NCBI GenBank assembly: GCA_036971715.1
Contig: JAVHJL010000012.1
Coordinates: 1,364,001 to 1,428,000 of the forward strand
Direction: 5' to 3'
Origin: Arthrobotrys musiformis
Taxonomy: Eukaryota; Ascomycota; Orbiliomycetes; Orbiliales; Orbiliaceae
Length of the DNA: 64,000 nucleotides
Of this stretch, positions 42,540 to 53,157 are shown piece after piece. Below the pieces are notes generated by a model, which searched no databases, was not told the origin of the DNA, and was given only the letters and a program-made list of their open reading frames with translations. Within the stretch, counting starts at the first letter, position 1; the number at the start of each line of letters is the position of its first letter. The translations under genes and the position numbers were made by a program.

Positions 42540-43283
42540 ATGTTGCTCTCCCCTCTTTTTTGCATTATATTGGGCGTTTCCATATCAGCCCAGAATAGCA
42601 CAACCACATTTCAAACCGCTGCGGGGTATACTCCATCTACATCGTCAATTCCTTTAACTCCTGACGATGCTACAAGTAGCAGGCGTACGGGTACGGGTAC
42701 GGGTACCTTGACGGCCTCTGCATTACCCACACCCAGCAGGTTCATTCCGGACTGGGATAACTACAAAAACTACCGAAGCTACTACGAAGACAAGGACCGC
42801 TATAAAATGGCTAGAGAGGCATCTAAAGAATTAATATTCATCAATCACATGTACCAGTCCGGATATGAATTCTCGTTTGCTGCAGCCGGTTTCATTTCCA
42901 GAAAACTTCGGGATATAGAATCGTTGTACAACTTGAAAAACTCGACCAACGTCCCACTGTGCCAAGTGCCACCATATCGGGACCCTCGGGATGAACCTCT
43001 TATATTCTATGATGAAAATTTCAAGTTAGGCATTAGGTTGAATAACATCGGTTCTATGAGTTGGATCCCTATATATCCTCTTATTATACAAACTGTAGAG
43101 GTATGGGCTCTGGCTGTGAATAATAGTGTTGCCTTCCGGGGGCCGGAGCTATCGGCAGATCAGGATCGTCGCAGGAGTTGGACCGTGCTTGGCCAAATAT
43201 TTTTTAGTTCTCATCCTGAACATTTAATATTGATAACGCTAGAATCTAACGCTGGTATACAAACGTCATGGCCCCAGCCTTAA
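42540..43283 (+). CDS. small secreted protein, effector candidate, 247 aa
   Basis: ATG at 42540. Residues 1-18 form a clear signal peptide (LLSPLFCIILGVSISAQ). Residues 19-62 are Ser/Thr-rich with a TGTGTGT run encoded by repeated gggtac units. The mature part is rich in aromatic and charged residues (DWDNYKNYRSYYEDKDRYKM) with a possible fold to the end. A single Cys (LCQVPPYRDP) is seen after the leader. No known domain or transmembrane segment. It is uninterrupted, with a TATA-like box upstream. A secreted role is inferred from the signal peptide only. Confidence 0.65.
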   Translation: MLLSPLFCIILGVSISAQNSTTTFQTAAGYTPSTSSIPLTPDDATSSRRTGTGTGTLTASALPTPSRFIPDWDNYKNYRSYYEDKDRYKMAREASKELIFINHMYQSGYEFSFAAAGFISRKLRDIESLYNLKNSTNVPLCQVPPYRDPRDEPLIFYDENFKLGIRLNNIGSMSWIPIYPLIIQTVEVWALAVNNSVAFRGPELSADQDRRRSWTVLGQIFFSSHPEHLILITLESNAGIQTSWPQP

Positions 43284-43289
43284 AACATG

Positions 43290-44180
43290 GTATCGGTCCG
43301 CTGGTTTCTATCAATATAATAGATTGAATATTTATATACAATAAAAATAATTTATTTTTACATAATTTAATAAAAATCAATTTTTTCAAAAATTAATAAT
43401 TTCAAGAACTTTATTGATCATTTATATAGAATTCACAATATATTTAAAAAATATAATTAATTAAATTTAATATCCCTCCGCACACATACCAGAGCATAGG
43501 TGGCATGGATGCTGTGTTATTTGATATTTATACGCCAGTAGCCGACTAGAGAGCAGCCTGATTATCGCTACCAGCCAGCAACCGCTTCAATCGTGTGCTG
43601 TACTCTGTAACAAATGTAGGTAGAGACAAGATTGCCACCCTTTAAATCAACTTGTGATTTCCAATTCTCCCAGGTCAAACCTTTGATATTCTAGAAAAAA
43701 AGAAACGGTTGCAGAAAAATCTTCGAATACCGGTACTATTATGAAGTCAGATAGAGGGCTTGATGGCTTGGAGAGTGTAAGGTGCGCGGAAGAGATTCCG
43801 AAACGAAACGCGAACGCAGAATTCCGATCATATAAATACTGTGTTGGAGTGCTTAATTCCCAGCGCCTGGTACCGAGGCTAATAAACAAAATTATTAAAG
43901 CATAAATTTTTTTAAAACAAACTATTATCAGGATGGAACCTACATTGTATATTTTTTTACTGATTAGTTAACGTAGCCCACGGTCATTCGAATCACACCC
44001 ACAACGCGAATCAAAAAACCTCAAATTTTGCGGGTCAAAATCGTTCAAAAATTCTAGTAAATTCATTATTGTTACAAAGTCACTACCCCACTTACCTGCG
44101 TACATGTAGACGCTCACACACGTGATGCAGACACGTGATGATAGAACCTCAGCCCATACATATTCTATAAACCAAGACCT
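43290..44180. other. AT-rich stretch without supported gene
   Basis: 43320-43470 is over 80 percent A/T. A minus frame at 43647-43889 lacks ATG and motif. Confidence 0.4.
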
Positions 44181-44304
44181 ACCTTACAATTGGTAGCATC
44201 GCGATCGTTGCTATCAACCAAAGCCGCTCGTGCGCCCGTGAGTGGTAGTTACGGTCGAGAAGCCCCGGAATTGAGCTTCACGACTTCCCAGGCCATGATA
44301 TCTA

Positions 44305-44877
44305 CTATATCGCCCGTGCCGTCGACAATTTTCGTGCCCCAGGGTGTACACATACATATATATCTCTACGCCGCACCGATTCCCTACGAATTGCCATTAG
44401 TACATCGTCTCCCAATTGTCTCCTTACCTTTGTCTCCCGAACGAATATACGCACCACAACCGCGAGTTCTGCGATAGTTGTCACCGTACACCCCAGATAC
44501 AAGTCGAACTTGCCGTCTCAAAATTTGAAGCTTTTCCCACTGCAAGCCAAAATCCGAAATCCAAACGGGGAGCGCCCAAGACCCTGAGCGAAAGCGGGGT
44601 AAGCGAAAGACAATTTATACGCCAGATTCCGAGCAGTGGAGTCGACAGAGTTTGCGGTGGTTACCAAAACGAGCCGGGATTACTCGAGGTGGCTGTGGTG
44701 CACGCACAACTAAGTACGTTACCTAGTGATAATTATGCAGACCCGCATGATATGATGCTGGACAAGGGTTCCCACCAAACCGAAGGAACCACCAAACCAA
44801 AGGAACCACCGTACCGCCACCCTAGTCCACCGTCCAACCTACATCAGTCTACGTGTTTTTTTGTCCGGAGGTAGAAT
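44305..44877. other. ambiguous overlapping frames
   Basis: A minus-strand frame (44502-44305) reads TTIAELAVVVRIFVRETKVR then RQLGDDVLM, recalling the second helix of fungal rhodopsin-like membrane proteins. A plus-strand frame (44416-44874, 152 codons with two C-x2-C pairs) overlaps it. Neither is convincing on its own. Confidence 0.25.
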
Positions 44878-45267
44878 GATATAAAATTGAACCACCGGCC
44901 CCACTCGTGTAAGATATATACATACCTCTATGATAGTCGATAAGAAGAAGGAGGAAAGTGTACCCATAACCATGCGCATATATATGTTAGTGCGTCAATG
45001 CAAATCCAGCAAGGCTTCAGCCGCCGACGAAAAAATCACTCTTCATATGCCTAATTTAGGTGGGCCTGAGGCTCATGATTGTCAAACACCGGCCAAGGGA
45101 CACATGCACACCACTGAAACTAGCGTTGTCCCTATCATGAGAAGCGCTTTAAGCTTAGAAATTTGTAGAAGCAGTTTGACGGGGCTAATGTTCCGAGCAT
45201 ACCTCCCCTGGTACAGTTGTATCCCCAAAGACCCTGAAAAACAGTGGCAGTAAGGTAGTAGGCGGCT

Positions 45268-45645
45268 TTGGTTGTATCTCAGGTTGGATTAGCTTTTGCA
45301 GACGCAATAGCAACATCGAGAGGTACGTGGTTTGGTGGAAGGATATTTCATTCATGTCATGGTTTTAGACCCCCCGGAAAAACTTGGCGAATTCATTCCA
45401 AAATAATCAGGCGGACCACAATATATATCATCTGGGGAGCATTGGAGAACACAACATTGCGGTCACCTGCTTCCAGTGTATACGGACGAACTCCTGCAAC
45501 CACCGTTGCTATGCAAATGTTATCCATATTTGAATCCATAAGGTTTGGTTTAATGGTTGGGATAGGTGGATGAATTCCTAGCAGAGCTCACGACATCGGG
45601 CTGGGTGATATTTGAAATTGTAGGCCATATACGCATACTGGTGCT
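45268..45645 (+). pseudogene. nucleoside-phosphorylase domain of an NLR-type protein, broken
   Basis: One frame gives IGEHNIAVTC. After a 1-nt shift another gives VYGRTPATTVAMQMLSIFES and IRFGLMVGIGG, then a TGA where GGA is expected, followed in register by IPSRAHDIGLGDI. This is the conserved core of the PNP/UDP-phosphorylase-like N-terminal domain found in fungal STAND (NLR-like) proteins. One frameshift and at least two stops show it is dead. An ATG frame at 44930-45253 upstream may be its eroded N-terminus. Confidence 0.7.
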
Positions 45646-45899
45646 CGGTAAACAGGTCGCCGATTGTGCACATAAAAAATATTGCAAATTACAAAGTTAG
45701 CCACTAGGTCTACTTATACGCAAACAATCCGACCGCCTGGCACCGCCCCGCGCAGGTCGACATGAATACACTGACACAATATTAATCCACAAGCGCAGCC
45801 GTCTCGACTCCAGCATCGAAAACAATGGTACCACAAGCGCTCGCGCTCGGCGTGCGCCCGAGATAAATATAGCGAAATACCCATTCAATACTTGCAGAA

Positions 45900-46460
45900 A
45901 ATCTAGTGATATTATTTGTTATTAAAAAGTTTTCCAACACTAGCACGCTTTGGTGAAATTTTTATCAATAGAACTTAAAAATATAATAACTGCAACACCG
46001 ATCGGTAAAATTAACAAAGCCTTCATGGTATCCGATTCTGTCCCGGCCGGGTCACAAAGATACCATACTCTATAATTAGACGCGGGCGCAGAACTCAGAT
46101 ACGCACGATATCCTACATACTTTCGTAGATCATTCGATTGATATCAACTCAAAGCGTTGGAATCATAAATAAGATCGATCATGATTCGAGAATTGATGTA
46201 TGTAAATGAATATAGAGTGTTCATTTTATAGGTATTCGAGAGCATTTATTACCTTGTAAGTATGTAAAAACTTAAAGCGATTCTCAAGCTGCAAAAGAGG
46301 GCTCTTTTAAACAGCAGTCGCGGTCTCCTAGGGTAGTTGCAATGATAGCTGCGGTAATGGTGGGCTAGAGCTAGAAATTCGCAGATTCGAGGAAATAAGA
46401 ACATCACCATGCTTAGTAGAATGAGGTTTTGATCATCCGTGAATTCCTGGCATTCATAAC
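45900..46460. other. non-coding stretch
   Basis: AT-rich spacer. No gene or repeat recognised. Confidence 0.4.
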
Positions 46461-46464
46461 CCAG

Positions 46465-46865
46465 CTACACCCTCACTGGTGGGACGAAAGCCTTCTGAAT
46501 TGCCCGATATTCCATAGGTTGTTCACACATATAGGGGACTGCCAGTGTTGACGTTTGGTTGGCCGAACTCCGCAACTCCTGATCCTCCTGTGCAAGACTA
46601 CAAAAGGGACAAAAAAAGTGAATAGCGCAGTCGCTTCGTGAGGAACCTTCGATGTTGAAAGTTTGGCGTAACTCTAACCTCTGTCGAGCCCCTAAAATAT
46701 GCAACATTCAAACGCAGCTTACACTATACTCTTTTCAAAACATGGGTGATATCTGGGTAAGATTTTTAGGCAAAGATCACCTTTGTAAGTTTGTACCGTG
46801 CATGGCTAATTTACTTTACAATAGTCGCCTAGATCGCCGTGGGGGCGTGAAGTGAATATCTGCCA
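46465..46865 (-). pseudogene. PLAC8-family cysteine-rich protein (C-terminal exon clear)
   Basis: The final exon (about 46700-46465) follows a ttttag acceptor and reads RQRLELRQTFNIEGSSRSDC, then CPFCSLAQEDQELR, the hallmark end of PLAC8 proteins. The upstream part (46865-46710) has GDLGDYCK and PCTVQTYKGDLC in one frame, consistent with the first Cys-rich half. It contains stops and no splice scheme closes it. An ATG lies at 46865. PLAC8 proteins are membrane-associated and act in size control or ion transport. Intactness is doubtful. Confidence 0.55.
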
Positions 46866-47139
46866 TAGTATACGGTAAGATCGAAGAGACTTAAAAGTCT
46901 GCCCAAAAGTGACTCTAATCAGAGTTTCATAAATACAGAACACTTCCTATTCACAGGAAAACACCCATCCAAGTAAAATGCCCTGGTCCTGGGCTTTTTA
47001 CAAACATTTCCACTGTAAGTTCTCAACAACAATAACCCCTATTTCTGTCTCTATTACTAAATTTGGCTCGTGCTTAAGGCTATCTTGCTCAGTGTCCATG
47101 TGAGCATAACATCGGCTCTATCACCAACAGACGCTGTCG

Positions 47140-47218
47140 ACTTCAACTAAAGGAAAGCATAGGGCTAAGGTTCCTGGAGCTCAACTAAAAGAAAACACAG
47201 GACCAAGGCTCCTGGCTT
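47140..47218 (+). repeat. imperfect 38-bp direct duplication
   Basis: tcaactaaaggaaagcatag and the following ggctaaggttcctgg recur immediately as tcaactaaaagaaaacacag and gaccaaggctcctgg. Confidence 0.7.
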
Positions 47219-47519
47219 TAAGTTACTACGGCAGTTTGATACTCAATCCTGCACATAAGTGAAAGAATGGTAAGTTTAACCATAAGCCATGAACGCGTTT
47301 ACAGTAGCTAAAGTCTCTGTTATTAGCAGTCTTAAGCCAGATCTCAGCCTGGTAGTATTCAACCGAACAAGATTATAGTAAGTACGCCAGGTGTCCTGGC
47401 TCCAGCAGAACAGATGCTAAGAACGAACAGTATCCTCGTTTTCTAGTTCATGATTAGCAGCCATTCACAATATATTGGGAAGGAATCGACTAAAGGATTA
47501 GTACATCTTTACCCCGTTC

Positions 47520-48190
47520 AACAGTAGCCTTTAAAAAACTAACTAAGGATTCTTTCATAGGTTTCGTCCAAAATTTTCGGAACGTCGAGCTGGCATGCAT
47601 CCCATCTGAACCTGACATCTCTTAGAATCTCTCACTAAACTTCGGTATTCCGGATTCTATGCCCCTTTCTTGCCGGCTTGTTATAAGAAGGTGAACGTTC
47701 CCATGCTCCGAGTTCGCTAGAATCTCTTCCATCCACAATAATAATTTCTTCCTATCTTTCTTGCTACATTCATCAGGGCATCTAAAATAAGCCAAATTTC
47801 CCCAACCTACCCCAATTAATAAGGGTACGGATCATTTTCTTAAACGTTTGTTTGTTTCCGTCATTAAAATCGAAGAAAAAATAAAGAGGCTGGTAGGGTC
47901 AGAGATTCTCAATAATAGCTGAGTTAAGAATAGTCTTACCACATCCAGCAATGCCGTGAAGCCATAGAAAGGGGCTTCGTCGTGTTTTCCATTTGTCGAA
48001 AAGTATTATCTTTTAGAAATCAATCGCCTGTGGCTTTGTGACGTTGCCGGAGGGCTTTGTCGTAGTTTATTAAAGGGTCTGGGGCGATAACCAACGGTTT
48101 AGCTCTGTACATTACCCCTTATGCCTTGGATATTGGTACATATTTCGTTTACTCTTCCCTCAACTTCAAATTTGGCCGCTTCCATGAATC
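47520..48190 (-). pseudogene. NACHT NTPase (fungal NLR-like) fossil
   Basis: The minus strand carries, in order: PDPLINYDKALRQRHKATGD followed by TGA where Trp is expected, and FLWLHGIAGCGKTILNSAII with the Walker A GxxxxGKT (near 47945). Then come LYFFFDFNDGNKQTFKKMIR, the Walker B-like LDALDECSKKDRKK, HLLITSRQERGIESG and LDVPKILDETYERILS. This is the canonical order of NACHT domains in fungal STAND proteins, which couple nucleotide binding to immune or incompatibility signalling. Several frameshifts and stops make it non-functional. No ankyrin or WD repeats follow. Confidence 0.8.
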
Positions 48191-48196
48191 GCCGGA

Positions 48197-48625
48197 TTAT
48201 CTTCTTTTTTTTCTTTCGGATCGCTGTACTAATTTGGACGGCCCATCGCCACAAATAGCCACACAGCTTGTTTCGTCCTCTAGATTATAGGTAGGCTCGG
48301 TCTGTGGTACCGAGCCACCTGGGTGACTGAAAAAAGAGAGCAAATTGAAAAATAATACAAGAATCCAAAACTCAAGATACCAAGAACTACCAAGAACTAC
48401 CAAGAAATACCTTTTTTTTTCTTTCTCTTTTCTGTCACCGGGGTGCGAGTCTACCAAATCATCCCCAGTTGCAATGTTTACTCTCAGAATGATGGATGAC
48501 TTCGGGTCTATATAGCCTGTCGGTACTCGGTTCTGGGAGGGTCGCCCGTTCGCTGTGTGTTTGAAATGGCTTGCCTGTACTTTTCTTACGCCTTTCTTTT
48601 GCTTCCCGCTTGCTCTTAAATCCAT
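48197..48625 (-). CDS. unidentified basic protein, two exons, 114 aa
   Basis: ATG at 48625, intron 48327-48410 (84 nt, GTATTT donor, TTTTTTCAG acceptor) in phase 2, stop TAA at 48197. The reading SSIILRVNIATGDDLVDSHP is joined through a Lys/Glu stretch to SHPGGSVPQTEPTYNLEDE, then a basic Ser/Arg/Lys tail. No signal peptide or known domain. A second frame starting 48674 (FKSKREAKERRKK) overlaps exon 1 and may be an alternative first exon. Confidence 0.5.
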   Translation of the reverse strand: MDLRASGKQKKGVRKVQASHFKHTANGRPSQNRVPTGYIDPKSSIILRVNIATGDDLVDSHPGDRKEKEKKRYFLVVLGSSWYLEFWILVLFFNLLSFFSHPGGSVPQTEPTYNLEDETSCVAICGDGPSKLVQRSERKKRR

Positions 48626-49130
48626 ATTTGATTTTGTCTACTCTCCCGTTTCTTTCCTTCTCTCTTACTATCATCTGCTATCCAAACCAGGTGCCTGCGG
48701 GGCCGCTTCGAAAACGCTTACCCTGGCTAACTATATCTTGTTCTTCAATTCACCCTTTTGTTTGTCGCATGGCCATATACTCGGCGCGTAGCCATATCAA
48801 GTAGCCTAATCATTAGCTACTTTGTAGTGACCCAATCATGCATGCCATCTCACAAACCGCGAACAGCATAGACCCTGAGAGCTCCTACCGCCTGGTTCCT
48901 CCCTCGGGGACCCTCGACCAAGTCATTGAATGCCTTAAACTGCCGTTATTTTTCTAAGACTCCGACTTAACAATCTAACATCCATCTATACTGAGAATAC
49001 TGGCATTGGTTGAACTACAGATTTCTCAGCTGAAAGATATCTTCCCCATAAAGGTACCTTTTGATTCTATTGACTTCCTTAACGCTGCCTACGGATTTTG
49101 AGAGAGGATAGTTAATATCATATCTACCGG
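48626..49130. other. non-coding stretch
   Basis: Plus-strand frames at 48555-48804 are shadows. Nothing else is seen. Confidence 0.35.
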
Positions 49131-49137
49131 CTACTAG

Positions 49138-50064
49138 GTGGTATCTTACATTGATTTGATGGAAGTAGTCTTAGTGATTAGCATTATAACCAAGCTATGG
49201 ATCTTCTATAAGACACCTATTTCCGAAATTCACAATGCGATCAAACCAACAAATAATATTAAAGGCTATATTATCAGAATTATGCAAAATTTCATCACTG
49301 CTTGGTCTAGCTTATTTTCCATCTAGGTGGTGGCATTTCGTGGAGACCCTAGGCGGGGGTGTCCTCGCCGGTATCGAAACCTTCATGTCCCAGGGGTTCA
49401 ACCTCGCCCACAACATCGCTCGCCTTTATGCGGATTTTATTGCTGTCACTCCTTTGGCGGGAGAACCGGAAGCCAATGTTCAAGAAGAATTGGTAATCGC
49501 CGTCTCCTTTTTCATTAAAATGGTCGATTACATCTATGAACTTCTCCGAAACGATATAGCCCCCTGGCGCTCCCTATCTTCAATCACAAACTGCCTCAAG
49601 CCATTCCAGAAGATGTTATTGGATATCGCCAGCCGCTTTGAGTCCACCATCCTACCTTTTATGCCAATCAGACTGGCCTGCCAAAAGCTGAGAGTATCCA
49701 TTGAGAAGCTGGCTAGAGTACTGCGCTCTGTCATTAAGGAAGCAGATTAAGTGATAAAAGGGGCGTGTGTGCCACTCTCAAGGCCTGCAAATGGCAGAAG
49801 TAAACCGAGAAAACCCAGTCGTGGGTAGAGCACTGCCTCGGCTCCTCAAGACACTTTCCCTTCGACACTCTGGTGACCGCCCTCAACAATGCCGTTGCCA
49901 GTAAAGGAGAGGAGAAGAAGGAAAGGGAACAAAGGGCTGCAGATGCTCGAGAGCAGCAACGGAGACAACGTGAAGCCGCCAGGGCCTCTTCTCTCCCAGT
50001 TTGTAGAAGCAGAAGGTTTGGCTCTAAGAAGTTAAGTGAGGACGATGATGACGAAGAGGAGTGA
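49138..50064 (+). CDS. unidentified helical protein with charged coiled-coil tail
   Basis: The core frame 49235-49750 (ATG) has ETLGGGVLAGIETFMSQGF, amphipathic helices (IKMVDYIYELLRNDIAP) and SIEKLARVLRSVIKEAD. After a frame change, probably an intron in 49740-49830, the frame 49850-50064 gives FDTLVTALNNAVASKGEEKK, EREQRAADAREQQRRQREAA and an acidic end (LSEDDDDEEE). Upstream frame 49138-49326 has a hydrophobic stretch and may be exon 1 or chance. Domain not recognised. Confidence 0.4.
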
Positions 50065-50065
50065 C

Positions 50066-50918
50066 TTGTTTATGATAAGAATGTAGAACCTAAATACATC
50101 CCCTTTTTACTCTTTGGTTCTGCCACTTGATTTGAAGAACGAATTCCCTTTTGCAATCGTAATGTTTCGTCCCAGATCCATTCAAACAAGATGGGAGACG
50201 TGGGTATGCAACATAGTCCTCAAATCTCAATCCTCCCTTGTCTGGATGCGCCCATCTTTATTTACATCCCAAGATTGCCTCGTAGGCCCGGCTAAAACCT
50301 TTGTACAAGCCGTTTCCGATAAGGACGTTGTTTGGCATATGTGTGGCTGGGTTCATGATCCTGCAAGTTCCTGTTTTGAGTTTACTCTATCAAAGTCTAT
50401 TACTTGCTAGCTACAGTATATATAATGGATTCGCTACCTTTGTGCTTAACCCGTGTACTAATGTTGAATAAAACCATTAGGTACTTAAGGTGCAGGTGTA
50501 TTAGCATTGGTTAACCTGCTTTGCGAATACTTAGCCAGGCTGGCTACCGTACTAGTAGTATGATCTTTATAACAATATGCAATATGTGTGTAGAGTTGGT
50601 TGTTTTTATTTGATTCTCGAGCATTTTAAGCCTTAAGACCGGTGATTCTATGGATCCAGTCCCCAGGGTCTGGGTTCGAGACAAGGATCCAGTCTTGTAA
50701 TCAAATTTACAAAAGATTTGGTAAATTCATGAATGACTATATATACATTACACACGCCAGGGATTAAGATAATGGAATTAACATGGAAGTATAAATGGAG
50801 GAGCATTGTGCGTGTCATTTCAAGCCCAACTTACTATTAATATAACTGCACAGGCGGCTGCCTTTATCTAGCTTGTATGCATAACCTAAACGCTCTTCCT
50901 GTATGGCTCAATGATAAT
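50066..50918. other. non-coding stretch
   Basis: Frame 50114-50410 has no motif. gggtctgggttcgagac near 50669 recurs near 55918 and 59243. No gene supported. Confidence 0.35.
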
Positions 50919-50920
50919 AT

Positions 50921-51717
50921 TATGGTGGGCTAAATTGGCAAAAACTTCATGCATATACAGCGTTGTGCATACAAAACCCACACACATGCAAACAAAAAGT
51001 ATTAACTTTCTTAATTTTTTTGATTATATTCCTACTATTTTAAATGGGCTAGGAAGAATATAGGAAGGTGGTAGGAAGGCAGGTAGGAAGGTAGATGGGG
51101 AGGTAGGTAGGTAGGCAGGCTGGTAGGCAGGATCTTGGTAGTAGTAGGGGGAGAAAAAAGAATATTTGCAAACACAAAATTTTTATATATGCATGAGCAA
51201 GTATATTATATGTGTTGAATTTCTTTTTCTTACCTCAGATAGAATATAGAGTTCCAAAACGGTAAGAACCTCGTGCATATATGACGCTCTCACTATCTGA
51301 CCTAAAATAAGAGGGAAGAGATTCAACGTAGTATCGAGACTACACATAACTGGTCTCGCGGTGCACATAACGTATTTATACAAAGAAGAAATTCAACACA
51401 TATAACATGCTCGTGCATATATAAAAAATTTTTATTTGCATGCAAATATTCTTTTTTTTTCCTACTGCTACTATAGCCTCGAATCCCTGCTACTACTACT
51501 ACTACTAAGAGCCCGCCTACCAGCCCGCCTACCAGCCTGCCTACCAGCCTCCCTACCTTCCTACCTACCTTCCTACCTACCTTCCGAGCCCATCTAAAGT
51601 CGTAATAATATAATTTAAAAAATTAAAGAAACTTAATATTTTTTGTTTGCATGCAAGTGGGTTTTGTATGCACGACGTTGTATATGCATGAAGTTTTTGC
51701 CGATTTGGCCCGCCATA
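50921..51717. mobile_element. MITE E, about 797 bp, long arms with GGTAGGAAGG arrays
   Basis: Left tatggtgggctaaattggca and right tgccgatttggcccgccata are inverted copies. The match extends about 250 bp inward with interruptions (aaacttcatgcatatacagc, gcatacaaaacccac, then GGTAGG/CCTACC tracts, then tttttatatatgcatg). The outermost bases are TA, as expected for a Tc1/mariner-type target. No transposase ORF in the core. Confidence 0.8.
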
Positions 51718-51769
51718 TAGAACAGACATAGTAACAAGTGTACTTTTCAATCATGCCAGCAACATTGGA

Positions 51770-52260
51770 ATTGATGTAAACATTGTAGGATATAGGCACA
51801 TTTATACCAATTCAAATCTCATGGAAGGCCAAGATATTGAAGAAATTGCACAGATTCGAAATAATCATCAGGGGCATTATCACCATTATGATAGTAAGTA
51901 GGGCACCTATACCTGTTAATTTCAAAAATCTGCCAAGATCACAAGAACATTCATCCAGAAGCGGTTGGTGGGCTTTGTCAACAATAATCAAGTCCAAAAC
52001 TCGATTGTTCATGGCTTACGCCAAGTTGGCAAGAAAGGTCTTGGTGATGGCTGACTCAGAGGTAGTCATGATGATATCAGGTCCAGTCCTGGGGAATTCT
52101 GTTGTTCCTGGCTCCTAATAGACAGACTACAGACCCATTTTGAGTGCACACTTCTGGACGTCCTGGTAGGTACTAATGAATGGTTCTACAACCAATAGGG
52201 GCGAATGGAACTTTTTGAGGATACTGTGTGCGGCATTGATCTATTCTGGGACCTTCCACC
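51770..52260 (-). pseudogene. RecQ-like helicase fossil
   Basis: One minus-strand frame reads LLVVEPFISTYQDVQKCALK, EPGTTEFPRTGPDIIMTTSE, SAITKTFLANLA, stop, MNNRVLDLIIVDKAHQPLLD and FLKLTGIGALLTIIM. This follows RecQ-family motifs Ia-II-III (PLxxLxQDMxxR, TPES, DEAH, TAT). The Walker B is DKAH instead of DEAH, motif III is lost, and three stops are in frame. Motif I was not found upstream. Such helicases occur near telomeres and in giant elements of fungi. Confidence 0.65.
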
Positions 52261-52800
52261 GAGCTGTGGGACCTGTATGGTCCCACAGCTTTTGGTTCAA
52301 CTCCCACAGGAAGGCCATCCTTGGGGAGTGGTGGAAAACAACAACTCTAGCTGTCAAAATGGCTAAAGTCGGGGCCAGCATTGGGGCCAATATTGGAGGG
52401 ACTGGGAAGGGAGTTATCGGGGGCATTTGGAAGGGGTTTTCCCGCACCCAGTACAGTACCTGGCCTTTTTGAATGACCCACCTCTCTGGATTGATAAAGT
52501 TGGATGTCAAGCAAGGCCCTGACTTCTGTGTGGACCAAAGGTAAGGGGACTGTGGGTTTCAAATCTATTTCACAGAATCCTTTTCTTTTGTTGGTGAAGA
52601 CTGTCTGGCAGGTATATTGTGGTACGTTTTTGAGGGTATTGATAGGCTTGTAAGGTAGCTTGAAGGAAAGAGTCTTTCTTTCGACGGGTATTTGGGATTT
52701 CCAGCTTATCGAGATTAATAACTTCGAGAGGAAAGGTTTCCGGTACCAACAGCGGGCACAGGTAGCATATATGACCCGCCAACAAACATCTAGGGCACAT
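52241..52800 (-). pseudogene. probable upstream part of the helicase fossil
   Basis: Frame 52800-52570 starts with CPRCLLAGHICYLCPL, a C-x2-C...C-x2-C arrangement. It is followed by text in several frames (RWVIQKGQVLYWVRENPF) up to the helicase fossil. The adjacency and orientation suggest one gene, but no motif I (GxGKS/T) is visible. Linking it is an inference. Confidence 0.35.
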
Positions 52801-53157
52801 ATTTCCTAGGTATGCTTAGTTGTGACTCAGGTGTGGGTATTTTATATATAGAGGATATCTTGTAGGCTGGCAACTTTGATAGTAGATATTGTATGATAAT
52901 ATTGCTAACTATAATTTCTCCACAATGGGCCTGCTAGTACACCTTAATTCGCCTCTAAAGTCCATTTCTGTGGGGTGCATCCCCACCCAATAGTTGTTTT
53001 TCTGGCAACCGCTGCCGCAAGGGACTTGATATAGTCTGGCTCCTTTCCGGTTTCCATTCTATCGAAGATACCGAGGGACCCATTGCAAATATCGCTTGGC
53101 CAAAATCCCCCTGCGAACACCCTTGGGATGATTCTACGCGAGAACTGTATTAACTAG

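Noticed and set aside
44305..44502. Rhodopsin-like membrane protein fragment
   Set aside because: Only about 35 residues resemble the family, and there is a competing plus-strand frame. Kept as ambiguous, not named.
51183..51383. Minus-strand ORF inside MITE E
   Set aside because: Sits in the core of a foldback element, has no motif and is most likely chance.
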